From the NCBI GenBank assembly GCA_036936605.1, contig JAUPFV010000002.1, forward strand, positions 341,312,654 to 341,376,653: 64,000 bases of DNA. The letters run 5' to 3'. The notes beneath the pieces are model-generated. The model was not told where the DNA came from and did not search any database. It saw nothing but the letters and a program-made list of their open reading frames with translations. Numbering within the stretch: position 1 is the first letter of the stretch; each line of letters opens with the position of its first letter. Origin of the DNA: Limnanthes douglasii subsp. nivea (lineage: Eukaryota; Streptophyta; Magnoliopsida; Brassicales; Limnanthaceae). A program made the position numbers and the translations under genes. Below are positions 46,096-55,740 of this stretch, in pieces.

Positions 46096-46613
46096 GGCGA
46101 TACATGCTTTCTCAGACTACATGCAGATTTTTTCTTCCCTAGAGAAGTTATAAGGAAACATATAAGTGTTTTGCATGCCGTTTCTCCAACTGTGGTTATG
46201 AATTCATCAGTCCACTCAGAAGGAAACCCACCAAGTTTAAACGATAAAATTCAGACTATTTCTGCAGGAGCAGTTGAAGTATATAACACACTCCCTATTT
46301 TACATTTGGTTTTTCTTTCTCAGATGGAAACTAGCATTAGTTTCTCGTCCCCTACTTTGTCAATGGTTTCAGGAGTACCTATTACACTCATGTTCGCAAA
46401 AATTATGATAAAAATTACGAATGGAGTTTGAAAAGCTCTAAAGCTATTTCGAAAAATATCTTTCACTTGTACGTATGTATATATATATATGATGATCAGC
46501 GTGCTCAGATTCACAAATTACTCGATGGTCCTATATGTGTCTTTTTGCGAAAAGGTGACGATACAAGATCAATATTTCGAGCTCTGATTATTACAGTTTC
46601 CGGATTTTGTAAG
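46096..46613 (+). pseudogene. Unidentified captured sequence (E copy 2)
   Basis: A continuous reading with PREVIRKHISVLHAVSPTVV, SEGNPPSLNDKIQTISAG, VEVYNTLPILHLVFLSQM and PTLSMVSGVPITLMFAKIMI. The composition is that of a helical, mildly hydrophobic protein. It is present in all three E copies (35240-35560, 46137-46430, 54414-54740), followed by a shorter reading with HKLLDGPICVF and a DDTRS motif. I do not recognise the source, and it may be two genes. Copy 2 has a TGA at 46429. Confidence 0.5.
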
Positions 46614-48145
46614 TGTTTGAGATATAAGGCATAAGCCCATTAGCTCATATAGTTTATCTATAAATAATAGATTTAGACTCTATGTAATACACTTTCTAAA
46701 TAATACAAAACCCTAGACGTTCTCTTTACTTTCTTTTGTTCACTATTTAACATGGTATCAGAGCCAGGTTGATCCGATCGGAGAACCGTCGCGATCCTCC
46801 TATTTTGTAGATATACCAGGTATTCAATTTCGTAGTAGTATTGGATTTCGGTTTTGAATTGGATTTATTTGGAAATCTTGGATCTGTTCGAAAATTTTGG
46901 ATTATGTATTGATATTATTTTGGATCTGCTTTTGCATGATTTCCATTTTTTATCTTATTTTACGATTGGATTTGTGTTGGAAATTTCGATCTGCTTTTCG
47001 TCATAATAGATATAGTTTTCAGTTTTCGGATCTGCTGTGTGCAGCTCCAATAAAACGGTCTGATCGAAAGGCAAACGATGTCCGTTTTTACTGAATTTTA
47101 GAGAGCATGTTCGGGACATCCAACCTTTCACTATGACCGGTCAGATTATGATTCAGTGCTACGGTTTGGGAGAAATCACAACTGGAACAGTGCAGCAGTC
47201 TTGTTGGTAAAACCGTGAATTCAAATTGATTTTGATTTTGATTTTAGAAATTTAAAATTGGCAATTAGAAATTTAAAATTGAATTTGGTTTGGTTTTTGG
47301 ATATTAGTTTGGTATTTGGATTTGAGATTGGATTTGTTTGGGTATTTGGCATTGAGATTCCGTTTGGATTTCGTTTTGGTGTTTAGATGTCGTTCTTCGT
47401 TTATAGATTTCGTTTATCTTCGTTTGAAGTTGTTTGGATTCGTTTTGGCTTTGTTTGGATTCGTTTGGTTTGGTTTGGCTTGGTTTGGATTCGTTTGGAT
47501 TTGTTTAGCTTTGTTTTGGATTTGTTTGGCTTTGTTTGGATTCGTTTGGTTTCGTTTGGTTTCGTTTGGATTAGTTTGGCTTCGTTTGGATTTGTTTTGA
47601 CTTCGTTTGGACTTGTTTGGATTTTTTTTTGGATTCTTTTGGATTTTTTTGGCTTTGTTCTGGCTTTGTTCTCGCTTTGTTTGGCTTGGTTCGGCTTCGT
47701 TTGGATTAGTTTGGCTTCGTTTGGACTTGTTTGGTTTTGTTTTGGATTTGTTTGGCTTGGCTTGACTTCGTTTAGATTCGTTTGGTGTTTGGATTAGTTT
47801 TGATTTTTGGAGTTTGGAGATTGGAGATTGACGATTGGAGTTTGAAGATTGGAGCTTGAAGATTGGAGTTTGATTTTTTGGTTTTTGACGTTTCGATTTT
47901 GGTTTTGATGTTTTGTTTTGATTTGTTGATGTTTCAATTTTATTTCTTTTATTTTGTGTAACAAACTCCCAATGCAAGAATAAGCATTGCGAGTTTGAAA
48001 GAGGGTGTTAGAGATATAGGCCTAAGCCCATTAGCCCATATAGTTTATCTATAAATAATAGATTTAGACTCTATGTAATATACACTATCTAAATAATACA
48101 AAACCCTAGCCGCTCTCTTTTCTCTCTTTTGTTCACTATTTAACA
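46614..48145 (+). mobile_element. TRIM-2: short LTR element with a minisatellite interior
   Basis: LTRs 46614-46752 (139 bp) and 48006-48145 (140 bp) begin TGTT(T/A)GAGATATA and end TTTAACA. The primer site TGGTATCAGAGCCAGG starts at 46753, right after the left LTR. A purine tract GAAAGAGGG precedes the right LTR. The target duplication is GTAAG (46609-46613) versus GTAGG (48146-48150), one mismatch; copies 1 and 3 of E are uninterrupted here. The 1.25-kb interior has no retroelement protein and contains a G/T-rich minisatellite (47310-47830). Confidence 0.9.
47310..47830 (+). repeat. TTTGGATTCGTTTGGCTTCG-type minisatellite in TRIM-2
   Basis: Dozens of imperfect copies of a 10-11 base unit (TTTGGATTCG, TTTGGCTTCG and similar). 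Because the repeat lacks stops it opens frames on both strands (Phe/Trp/Leu-rich on plus, Lys/Asn/Gln-rich on minus, 187 codons), which I regard as non-coding. Confidence 0.9.
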
Positions 48146-48995
48146 GTAGGCATGGTTCTATCACATTCATCTTAGATAAAAAAGGTAAAGAAGGCAAAGA
48201 TAATTACATAGGTCAAATCCTTGAATTTTTCAAGACAGCAAAATAAGATTCTTTTAGAGTCCAACGATTCTTCAAAGCGAGAGATACTGTAATCCAATTT
48301 CAAGAAAAACCTCAGGATGAGAAGCGTATATTTTATTGTGATGCGATGAATGACAATGTATTAGATTCCATTGTATCAAAACTTAAGACTATACAACGCG
48401 AGCCTAATGTTAACCTCAAGTTAAGACATTACGACTATTATTCTGATATGAAGTGTTCGGTAGACTATTCTACTTTCCACACACTTGGAAATTCTATTCG
48501 TGTTTCATCCTTATCTGTTGAGATGAAGAAAAATAGTACGGATATGAATACGCCACTAAAATATCCAAACGATTCCTACAAACAAGAGCTAGCTCTATTG
48601 CATTTATATTGCGGTTGTGGTGGAATGTTAACTGGTTTGTGCCTTACTGCCAAAACCTTGAGCATTGACTTGATAACAAATTGGGTTGTGGAGATCAACA
48701 ATACGTCTAAGAACTTGAAGTTGAATCATCCAGAATCACAACTTAGAAATGAAGCTACTGAAGATTTCTTTGACCTATTAACGGAGTGTGACAAGCTATA
48801 TAAAAAATACATAGTAAGAGATACCAAAAGAAATGTGAAATTGAGTACACGTATCCCTGAAACATGCAGAGATTTGCGTTCAAATAGTGAAGGCAGCAAT
48901 TCATATAAAGAATTCGGCGTTGCGAGCCTTGTCGACATATGTTATAGTGGTCATAATAAAATTGGTAAGCGTAGATTTAATTTTAAGGTTGATCT
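48146..48995 (+). pseudogene. Captured chromomethylase fragment in E copy 2
   Basis: This is the least interrupted of the three. BAH-domain residues (GQILEFFKTAK, a stop at 48244, then FFKARDT) lead into an open frame from 48346 (MNDNVLDSIVSKLKTIQ), YYSDMKCSVDYSTFHTLGNS, methyltransferase motif I LYCGCGGMLTGLC (about 48604-48642; Ser of the usual GGMSTG changed to Leu), NWVVEINNTSKNLKLNHPES, RNEATEDFFDLLTECDKLYK, and the chromodomain start VASLVDICYSG, GKRRFNFKV at about 48985. In CMT proteins the same blocks occur in the same order. The PCQ catalytic motif and the target-recognition part were not captured. No introns. Confidence 0.82.
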
Positions 48996-49084
48996 AACTT
49001 GTCAGGTTTTAATGGACGATATTTTTGCTCCCTATGACGACAATGGGCGAATTCGAGTGCGAATTATTTCCAACCTGGAGAGGA
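48996..49084 (+). other. E 3' end: remnant of gypsy pol terminus and polypurine tract
   Basis: The reading ends DDNGRIRVRIISNLERMM with TGA inside the first LTR bases. In plant gypsy elements of the chromovirus type the pol C terminus often ends with a R-(G/V)-R-I-x-S-N-x-E-R-M-x pattern directly before the polypurine tract. Here GGAGAGGA (49077-49084) is that tract. This shows that E is built on a gypsy backbone at both ends. Confidence 0.7.
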
Positions 49085-49214
49085 TGATGTAGCTCACTAT
49101 TTAATTTCAATTATTTAAATATTTTAGTTTTAGATTTGTTTTATTTTAAGGATTTATTTAAGATAACAAATTAAATCTGATTATATTCTGATTTAATATG
49201 ATATTATTTTATAG
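49085..49214 (+). repeat. E copy 2, 3' LTR (truncated)
   Basis: Matches the first about 130 bp of the other E LTRs up to GATATTATTTTA, then switches to the inverted RNase H of copia G with a few bases of overlap. Confidence 0.88.
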
Positions 49215-50487
49215 TCTAGTGTTCCCTTTATATAGCAAAAAACACGCTTCACAGCACCTAAGTGAAGCAGAGTAGGACGTTCCATGAAACGGATTACCAT
49301 ACCAACTGGATATGCTATATGTGGTCTTGTGTGAACCAGATAGCGTAATCCACCCACTATGCTTCTGTACTTGGAGGATTCAACTGCCTTACCCATCTCG
49401 TCCTTATGTAATTGAATCTTTGGCTCCATAGGACATTTACTCGAATTGCAATCAGTCATACCTGCAACCTTTAGTAATTTCCTTGCATATGAAGACTGTT
49501 TTAACTCGACAGACTCCCTTTTCTAATCAACCTCTATGCCCAAGTAGTACGATAACTTTCCTATGTTGCTTATATCAAACTCTCTACTCATCTCTTCCTT
49601 AAATTTCAAAATATTTTCAGTGTTTGAACCTGTGACCAATATATCATCCACGTACACACCAATTATCAATGACTCATTCCCTTCACGTCTATTATAAACT
49701 GCATGTTCATATGGGCATTTCTGAAAATCCAATTGTTCTAAAGAACTCCTCAACCGTGCATACCAATCGTGTGGAGCTTACCTAAGTCCGTACAATGCCT
49801 TCAGCAATCGGTAAACTTTTCCCTCATGTCCCTTTACTTCATAACCAACTGCTGCACTACATACACTTCTTCATCGATCTCACCATTAAGGAAAGCTGAT
49901 TTTACATCTAAATGATATATTTCCCAGTTGTTCGTTGCTGCAAGAGCAATTAGCAGACGAACTGTCTCCAACCTAGTAACCGGGGCAAATACTTCATCAA
50001 AGTCTATTCCATGATTTTTAGCGTAACCCTTAGCCACAAGTCTCACCTTGTACTTCACAATAGTTCCATTTGAATCCTTCTTGATTTTAAACACCCATTT
50101 TAACCCAATCGCCTTGTGACCTTTTGGTAAATCTGTCAACTTCCACGTATTGTTTTTCTCTATTGATTTGAGTTCTGTCTCCATCGCCTGCCTCCATTCT
50201 TTTTCTTGAACCGCTGTTTCAAATGTGCTTGGTTCTTCAACGCTTAGCAATAACAAATCATCATCCAACTCTATCTCAGATGTCTCATCATATATATCAC
50301 TCAGTAGCCTAAACTTTCTAGGTTCACTACTCATTGTGACCGACCCTGACCAATGTTCTCCTGTTGAAGAAGAGTTGTTTGGATCAGTCGTTTCACCTCT
50401 ATGACTGAGCACCAGAGTCGATGGCTCACTTGATTCATTTGTTTCACTTTCCGTTTCTGCATTTCTTGTATCACCCATTCCTTCGCC

Positions 50488-51298
50488 TAGGGGGTGAGCA
50501 AAAACCGAAAAAACCGAACCGACCGACCAAACCAAACCGAAATTTGTCGGTTCGGTCGGTCTAAAAATAATAATATTCGGTTTCGTTTTTAAAATTTCAA
50601 ACCGAAATAAATTCGGTTGGTTTTCGATTTTTCAGAAAGAGGAACCGAATAAAACCGAAACCGACCGAAGTTATATATAGTTTTATACCACTTATATACC
50701 TATTAAGCCTTTATCCTAGTGGTCCTATATAAATATTTAAATTACTTGTGGCATGAGGAACACGGGTTCGAACCCCAGTACCCCACAAATGTCTTTTTGG
50801 GTCCTTATACTTTTCATTTTTTCTGCTATTAATTCCTTATACTTTTTATTTCTTATACTTTTGTCTACTGTTTAATTTTTTTTTTATTTCTTTATACCAT
50901 ATATTTTTTATTTGTTACACTTACATAAAAATATTATTATAGTATTTATTGTATTAAAATTATAACTATAAATTTATTATTATAAATATAAAAAATTAAT
51001 AATTAATTTACATTATAATTTTTTTTTTGCAATTTTTTTTAAAATTCTTCAACTAAATAAATAATTCGAAAAAAAGCGGATCGAACCGCACCGAACCGAA
51101 TCAAACCGACCGAACCGCACTGAATCGCACCGACCGAACATACCGAACCGCACCTCTGTTAAAACCGAAACCGACTGAAACCGAAAAAAACCGATTTTTT
51201 TATTACTAAATCGGTTTAATAATATACAAACCGAATCATTTCGGTTCGGTTTAAAAATTTCGAAAAAAACTGACCGAACCAACCGAATCTCAACCCTA
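50488..51298. mobile_element. hAT-1: 811-bp non-autonomous hAT element inside copia G
   Basis: Terminal inverted repeats TAGGGGGTGAG (left) and TAGGGTTGAG (right, inverted) with a perfect 8-bp target duplication CCTTCGCC (50480-50487 and 51299-51306), the hAT signature. Subterminal regions are packed with CGGTTCGGT-type motifs in both orientations, as is common for hAT transposase binding. The interior encodes no transposase. Element plus duplication is 819 bp (273 codons), so precise loss would keep the copia frame open. It carries a tRNA-like promoter module at about 50711-50785. Confidence 0.92.
50711..50785 (+). promoter_or_regulatory. tRNA-like A/B-box module inside hAT-1
   Basis: CCTAGTGGT resembles a tRNA A box, and 48 or so bases later GGTTCGAACCCC is a perfect B box (GGTTCGANNCC). 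There is no acceptor stem or anticodon arm, so it is not a tRNA gene. Whether RNA polymerase III uses it is unknown. Confidence 0.45.
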
Positions 51299-51654
51299 CC
51301 TTCGCCTATGTGCTCAACTTCACTATGCAACTCGATTCCAGAAAACGTAGCCTCACTATCGGTATGTTGCTCCCACTGCCAAACCTTATTTTCTAGGAAT
51401 ACTACATCACGACTTACACAAATGACTCCCTCCTTGGGATCATATAGACGATTGGCTTTGGTCTCTCGTTCCTTTCCCAGATAGATAACTGGTTTGCTAC
51501 GATCGTCTAGCTTACTTGTGTGCACCGGTGGAACCTTCATGTATGTCATACACCCAAAAATCCTCATATGTTGCAAATCCAGATTACACCCCGTCCATGC
51601 CTCATATGGAGTTTTTTCCCCGTAATGTTCGTGTTGGCAGCTGGTTAAGCACAT

Positions 51655-53649
51655 AAACTGAGTGTCTCACCGCTTCTCCCCACATAAATGATGGCAATCT
51701 TGCACCCTTCAAAAAACTTCGAGTCATGGCAGCCACCGTTCGATTTCTACGTTCCACCACCCCATTTTGTTGTGGGGTGTAAGGTGTTGTATAATGCCTC
51801 TGTATACCAGCCTCTTCACAGAACTCACTGAATTCATTTGAGAAAAATTCTCCACCCCTATCGGTCCTGAATATTTTGATTTTCTGACCCACTTTATTCT
51901 CAACAAGCTGTTTGAAGTTTGCAAATACACTAAATGCCTCACTTTTCAATTTTAGCATATAAACCCACATTTTTCTACTATAATCATCAACTAATAGAAG
52001 GAAATAACGATTACTAGTTGGTGTTGGAGGCGAGATTGGCCCACAAATATCTCCATGTACGAGTTCCAACATTGTCTTAGCATGAAAGTTCGCCTGAGAT
52101 GGGAATGGTTGCCTTGTTTGTTTTGACATCAAGCACCCCTCACACTTCTTTGTTGGATGTTTCATTTGAGGCAAGCCATATACCATATGTTCCTTTGTCA
52201 TCTGTTCCATTGCTCCAAAATTAACATGACCAAGACGTGAGTGCCGAAGCCATGCTTCTTCTTCGACCTTGCTTAGAAGACATTTAGATGTGCTCTCCTC
52301 GAGACTGATTTTGTAGAGTCTATTCCCTGATTTTTTTTTCACCTTCATAAGCAGCCTTTCTTGATCATCATACACCCACAAATAATCACCACTCAATATT
52401 ACTCGATGATGCTCCTCTGATAGTTGGCCGAGACTATAATATTGTTGCATAAAGTGGGAATGTACTACACATCTCTAACCATCTTCTCTTCACCATTTTT
52501 ACACCTAAACGATATGACCCCTTTACCTTTGATACTTACTGTGGAGATGTCCCCGAACTTCACTTCTCCTGTGACTCGTTCATCTAATTGGCTGAATTGT
52601 CCTCGTACACCAGTCATATGGTTGCTAGCGCCATTGTCCATGTACCACACTTGTGACTCTCTTTGACCCTCAGTCTCTAATCGCAGCTGTGGAACTATAA
52701 TTTCCTTTTTCAGCAACATAGTCTGTGTTGTCATCTCTCCAACTTTTTCAGCAATCAACAGTGCTGGCTCATCCTCTTGAATTTTGGAGAGGTTTACCGC
52801 CTTCTGTGTATCTCTGTCCCTTCGAGGTTTACGACATTCTGCAGCATAATGCCCGTACGCCAAGCAGTTGAAACATCTCACCTGGCTCCTGTCTCGTGGT
52901 CCACGTATTCCAAATTTTCTACGAGATTCTCCACCACCTCGAGCTCCCTCTTTGTTGGTTCTCTTTAACCACTCTTCTCGGGTCAACAACAATTGTCTGT
53001 CATTTCCCTCCTTCTTTCTCCACTCTTCTTCTGTCAATAGAAGTTTCCCTTGGCTTGTTTTGGTTTGTCCACGTACTCTTTCTTCATGTGCCTTCAATGA
53101 GCCAATAACCTTTTCCATCAACATCTCCTCAATGTTTTCAAATTGCTCAATTGCAGAGGCAATTTGCAGAAACTTCGAGGGAACCGCTCTAAGTAGTTTT
53201 TTCACCACGTATGCTTCTTCCAATGTCTCTTAAAGAGCTCTGATATTAGTGACCAAACCATTCAGCTTCATATAAAAATCGTCCAGTGGTTCCGTTTCTC
53301 CCATATTCAATGCCTCGAATTCACCTTTCAGAGTTTGAGCCCTTGCTTTCTTTACTTTTTCCGCACCCAGGCTCATTGTCTTAACAGCTTCCCATGCTTC
53401 TCTCGAAGTCTTCTTCTCCGCAATGAATAGCAAAATATCCTCAGGGATTCCTTGGTAAATGACACCTAAAGCACGTTTATCGACCTTGTCTTCAATTACA
53501 GCCTTGGGGTCTTTGGATTCTACAGCTTCCTAGACACCAAGCGCTTGCATGTATACCTGCATTCTAATTTCCCATATCGTGTAGTTTTTTCTTGTAAGTA
53601 TTGGATAACTCAGATTAAACGAGCTTTCCTTGGGCTTGGCTGTCTCCAT
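51655..53649 (-). pseudogene. Copia G gag, protease and integrase
   Basis: Starts at ATG 53649 (METAKPKESSF). An early stop (about 53531) and another break at 53231 interrupt gag. Later gag has REEWLKRTNKEGARGG, the zinc knuckle CFNCLAYGHYAAEC (CX2CX4HX4C intact, about 52880-52840) and an EDEPALLIAEKVG segment. The protease active site is MDNGASNHMTG (about 52640), after which the frame stops at 52465. The integrase block from 52450 has LRHSRLGHVNF, CEGCLMSKQTR, LVHGDICGP, LLVDDYSRKMWVYMLK, FRTDRGGEFFSNEF and YTPQQNGVVERRNRTV, with all three catalytic acidic residues. A frameshift near 51625 precedes the next block. Confidence 0.9.
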
Positions 53650-53706
53650 GTCGTCTCAGTTGTGTATGAAGGGTTGCTATTTGAATGATCGGGCTCTGAT
53701 ACCACG

Positions 53707-54048
53707 TGTAGTTATAGAACATATGAACAAGAAACTTTATGAACAAGAAACTTGGAATAAAAATCAAATGTTACTACTTGATATTAAACTGAAATAACAA
53801 AGTACAAACAACTTAAATACTTTCTAAGAGATGGAAGCATAACCCACTCCCATTTTAGTGCCACTCTCTTACTCCACTAACACACTCCTACAATATCACC
53901 AACTCCCCACTACTAAGTCTTACTCCACTAACACACTCCTAAAATATCACCAAATCCCCATTACTAAGTCTTATAACAGATGGAAACAATAAAAAAACAA
54001 AAAAACAATTAAAACTTTGTTTTAGAACATGTTTAGATTAACCCAACA
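53707..54048 (-). repeat. Copia G 5' LTR
   Basis: On the minus strand it starts TGTTGGGTTAATC and ends CTATAACTACA, two bases before the primer site. 342 bp. Contains duplicated CTTACTCCACTAACACACTC units. The adjacent CTTAC at 54049 is the right target duplication. Confidence 0.9.
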
Positions 54049-54053
54049 CTTAC

Positions 54054-54880
54054 AAAGGGTTGGAAAGGATGACCACATTGTTGTAAAGCGTAGGATGACC
54101 GTGATCCATGAGTTTAATAATTCAGAATATGTCTTATTTTTATGAAACAACATTATTTCTGACTCAATTCCATCAGATATTGGAGAATACCAGGTTTTGA
54201 AACAACTAAACTTGAGCTGCAACACTTTCACTGGACCTGTTCCAAACTCGTTACTTAATTTACGTGGACTAACTCACTTGTTTCTTGGAATTGATAAATT
54301 GAGTGCAGCTTCAAGCATTAGTAGTTTACCGTCTGGACTCGATTGCCTTCGAAGGAATTTTCCTTGCAATCAAGGCGATACATGCTTTCTCAGACTACAT
54401 GCAGATTTTTTCTTCCCTAGAGAAGTTATAAGGGAACATATAAGTCTTTTGCCTGCAGTTTCTCCAACTGCGGTTATGAATTCATCAGTCCACTCAGAAG
54501 GAAACCCACCACGTTTAAATGATAAAATTCAGACTATTTCTGCAGGAGCAGTTGAAGTATATAACACACTCCCTATTTTACATTTGGTTTTTCTTTCTCA
54601 GATGGAGACCAGCATTAGTTTCGCGTCCCCTACTTTGTCAATGGTTTCAGGAGTACCTATTACACTCATGTTCGCAAAAATTACGATAAAAATTACGAAT
54701 GGAGTTCGAAAAGCTCTAAAGCTATTTCGACAAATATCTTTCACTTGTACGTATATATATGATGATCAGCGTGCTCAGATTCACAAATTACTCGATGGTC
54801 CTATATGTGTCTTTTATCGAAAAGGTGACGATACACGATCAACATTTCCAGCTCTGATTATTACAATTTCCGGATTTTAT
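54054..54880 (+). pseudogene. Captured LRR and unidentified fragments fused in one frame (E copy 3)
   Basis: After a TGA at 54144, one frame stays open from 54147 to 55030. It runs through the LRR piece (NLSCNTFTGPVPNSLLNL, LPSGLDCLRRNFPCNQG), the unidentified piece (VSPTAVMNSSVHSEGNPP, VEVYNTLPILHLVFLSQM, SGVPITLMFAKITI), a stretch with HKLLDGPICVF, and into the BAH part of the chromomethylase. The fragments thus join in phase. There is no ATG before the unidentified piece. It is not known to be translated. Confidence 0.65.
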
Positions 54881-55740
54881 AAGCATGGTTCTATCACATT
54901 CATCTTGGATGAAAAAGGTAAAGAAGGAAAAGATAATTACATAGGTCAAATCCTTGAATTTTTCAAGACAACAAAAGAAGATTATTTTAGAGTTCAACGG
55001 TTCTTCAAAGCAAAAGATACTGTAATCTAATTTCAAACAAACCGTCAGGATGAGAAGCGTATATTTTACTGTGATGCGATGAATGACAATGTATTAGATT
55101 CCATTGTCTTAAAACTCAAGATTATACAGCACGAGCCTAATGTTAACCTCAAGTTAAGACATTACGACTATTATTCTGATATGAAGTGTTCGGTGGACTA
55201 TTCTACTTTCCACACACTTGGAAATTATATTCGTGTTTCATCCTTATCAGTTGAGATGAAGAAAAATAGTACGGATATGAATACCCCACTAAAAGATCCA
55301 AACGATTCCTACAAACAAGAGCTAGCTCTATTGGATTTATATTGCGGTTGTGGTGGAATGTCAACTGGTTTGTGCAACCTTGGGCATTGACTTGATAAAA
55401 AATTGGGTTGTGGAGATCAACAATACGTCTAAGAATTTGAAGTTGAATCATCCAGAAACACAACTTAAAAATGAAGCTACTGAAAATTTCTTTGACCTAT
55501 AAACGAAGTGGGACAAGCTATGCAAAAATACATAGTAAGAGATACCACAGGAAATGTGAAATTGAGTACACGTATCCCTCAAACATGCAGAGATTTGCGT
55601 TCAAATAGTGAAGGCAGAAATTCATATAAAGAATTCAACGTTGCGAGCCTTGTCGACATATGCTATAGTGGTCGTAATAAAATTGGCAAGAGTAGATTTA
55701 ATTTTAAGATTTAATTTTAAGGTTGATCTAACTTGTCAGG
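54880..55740 (+). pseudogene. Captured chromomethylase fragment in E copy 3
   Basis: The BAH part (HGSITFILDEKGKEGKDNY, GQILEFFKTTKEDYFRVQ, FFKAKDTVI) ends at TAA 55028-55030. The frame reopens at 55079 (MNDNVLDSIVLKLKIIQH) through motif I LDLYCGCGGMSTG (about 55328-55366), but a deletion of about 12-13 bases after it (GTGCAACCTTGG instead of GTNCCTTAGTGCCAAAACCTTGG) shifts the frame. Downstream pieces up to the chromodomain start (VASLVDICYSG, about 55650) are readable in another frame. This copy has the best-preserved BAH reading of the three. Confidence 0.8.

Larger units (their letters stand above)
43232..49214 (+). mobile_element. Composite LTR retrotransposon E, copy 2 (most complete)
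   Basis: 5' LTR 43232-43538, primer site 43542, a truncated gypsy-type gag from 43570, then a chain of host-gene fragments, the last codons of a gypsy pol (about 49030-49091), polypurine tract GGAGAGGA and a 3' LTR (49085-49214) cut after about 130 bp. All fragments lie in the sense direction and none shows an intron, as expected if they were picked up as RNA during reverse transcription. Protease, reverse transcriptase and integrase are absent, so E needed enzymes in trans. A solo copia G LTR (45410-45770) and TRIM-2 (46614-48145) are later insertions. The left flank AGATG pairs with AGATG after the copy 1 3' LTR. Confidence 0.88.
49215..51654 (-). pseudogene. Copia G pol, second half (integrase end, RT, RNase H), split by a hAT element
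   Basis: The minus-strand reading begins with the end of integrase (EKTPYEAWTGCN, HMRIFGCMTYMKVP, CVSRDVVFLENKVW), is interrupted by the hAT element at 51298-50488, and continues into the RT linker (HSEVEHIGEG before, GMGDTRNAETE after). Reverse transcriptase: WRQAMETELKSIEKNNTWKL, HLDVKSAFLNGEIDEEVYV (about 49890-49835), a break, then CPYEHAVYNRR and YVDDILVTGS (catalytic Asp pair about 49643-49654). RNase H starts SSKYRSIVGGLRYLVHTRP and breaks off at KGTLDYK. One or two stops outside the hAT insertion show decay. Confidence 0.9.
49215..54048 (-). mobile_element. Copia G: Ty1/copia element in E copy 3, truncated at its 3' end
   Basis: Reads right to left. The 5' LTR is at 53707-54048 and the primer site TGGTATCAGAGCC at 53704-53692 (minus). 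gag starts at 53649 and the element continues through protease, integrase, reverse transcriptase and part of RNase H, to the break at 49215. The 3' LTR is lost. The right flank CTTAC (54049-54053) equals the duplication around the solo LTR in E copy 2. A hAT element (50488-51298) is inside. Confidence 0.9.

Noticed and set aside
43539..46613. The gene-fragment block as a Helitron or Pack-MULE
   Set aside because: Fragments are all in sense, without introns, and bounded by LTR, primer site, gag start, pol end and polypurine tract with a 5-bp duplication. I saw no Helitron CTRR hairpin end or MULE terminal inverted repeats around the block.
47414..47977. 187-codon Lys/Asn/Gln-rich protein on the minus strand and Phe/Trp-rich frames on the plus strand
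   Set aside because: Both are by-products of a stop-free minisatellite in TRIM-2, with no motif or start context.
48346..49092. A functional DNA methyltransferase gene
   Set aside because: The 248-codon open frame has motif I but lacks the catalytic Pro-Cys motif and everything after the chromodomain start, and it lies inside E.
50711..50785. tRNA gene
   Set aside because: Only A-box-like and B-box motifs are present; no acceptor stem or anticodon arm can be folded.
52868..53233. Plus-strand ORFs opposite copia G gag
   Set aside because: Copia G gag is read on the minus strand with an intact zinc knuckle; the plus-strand frames are shadows.
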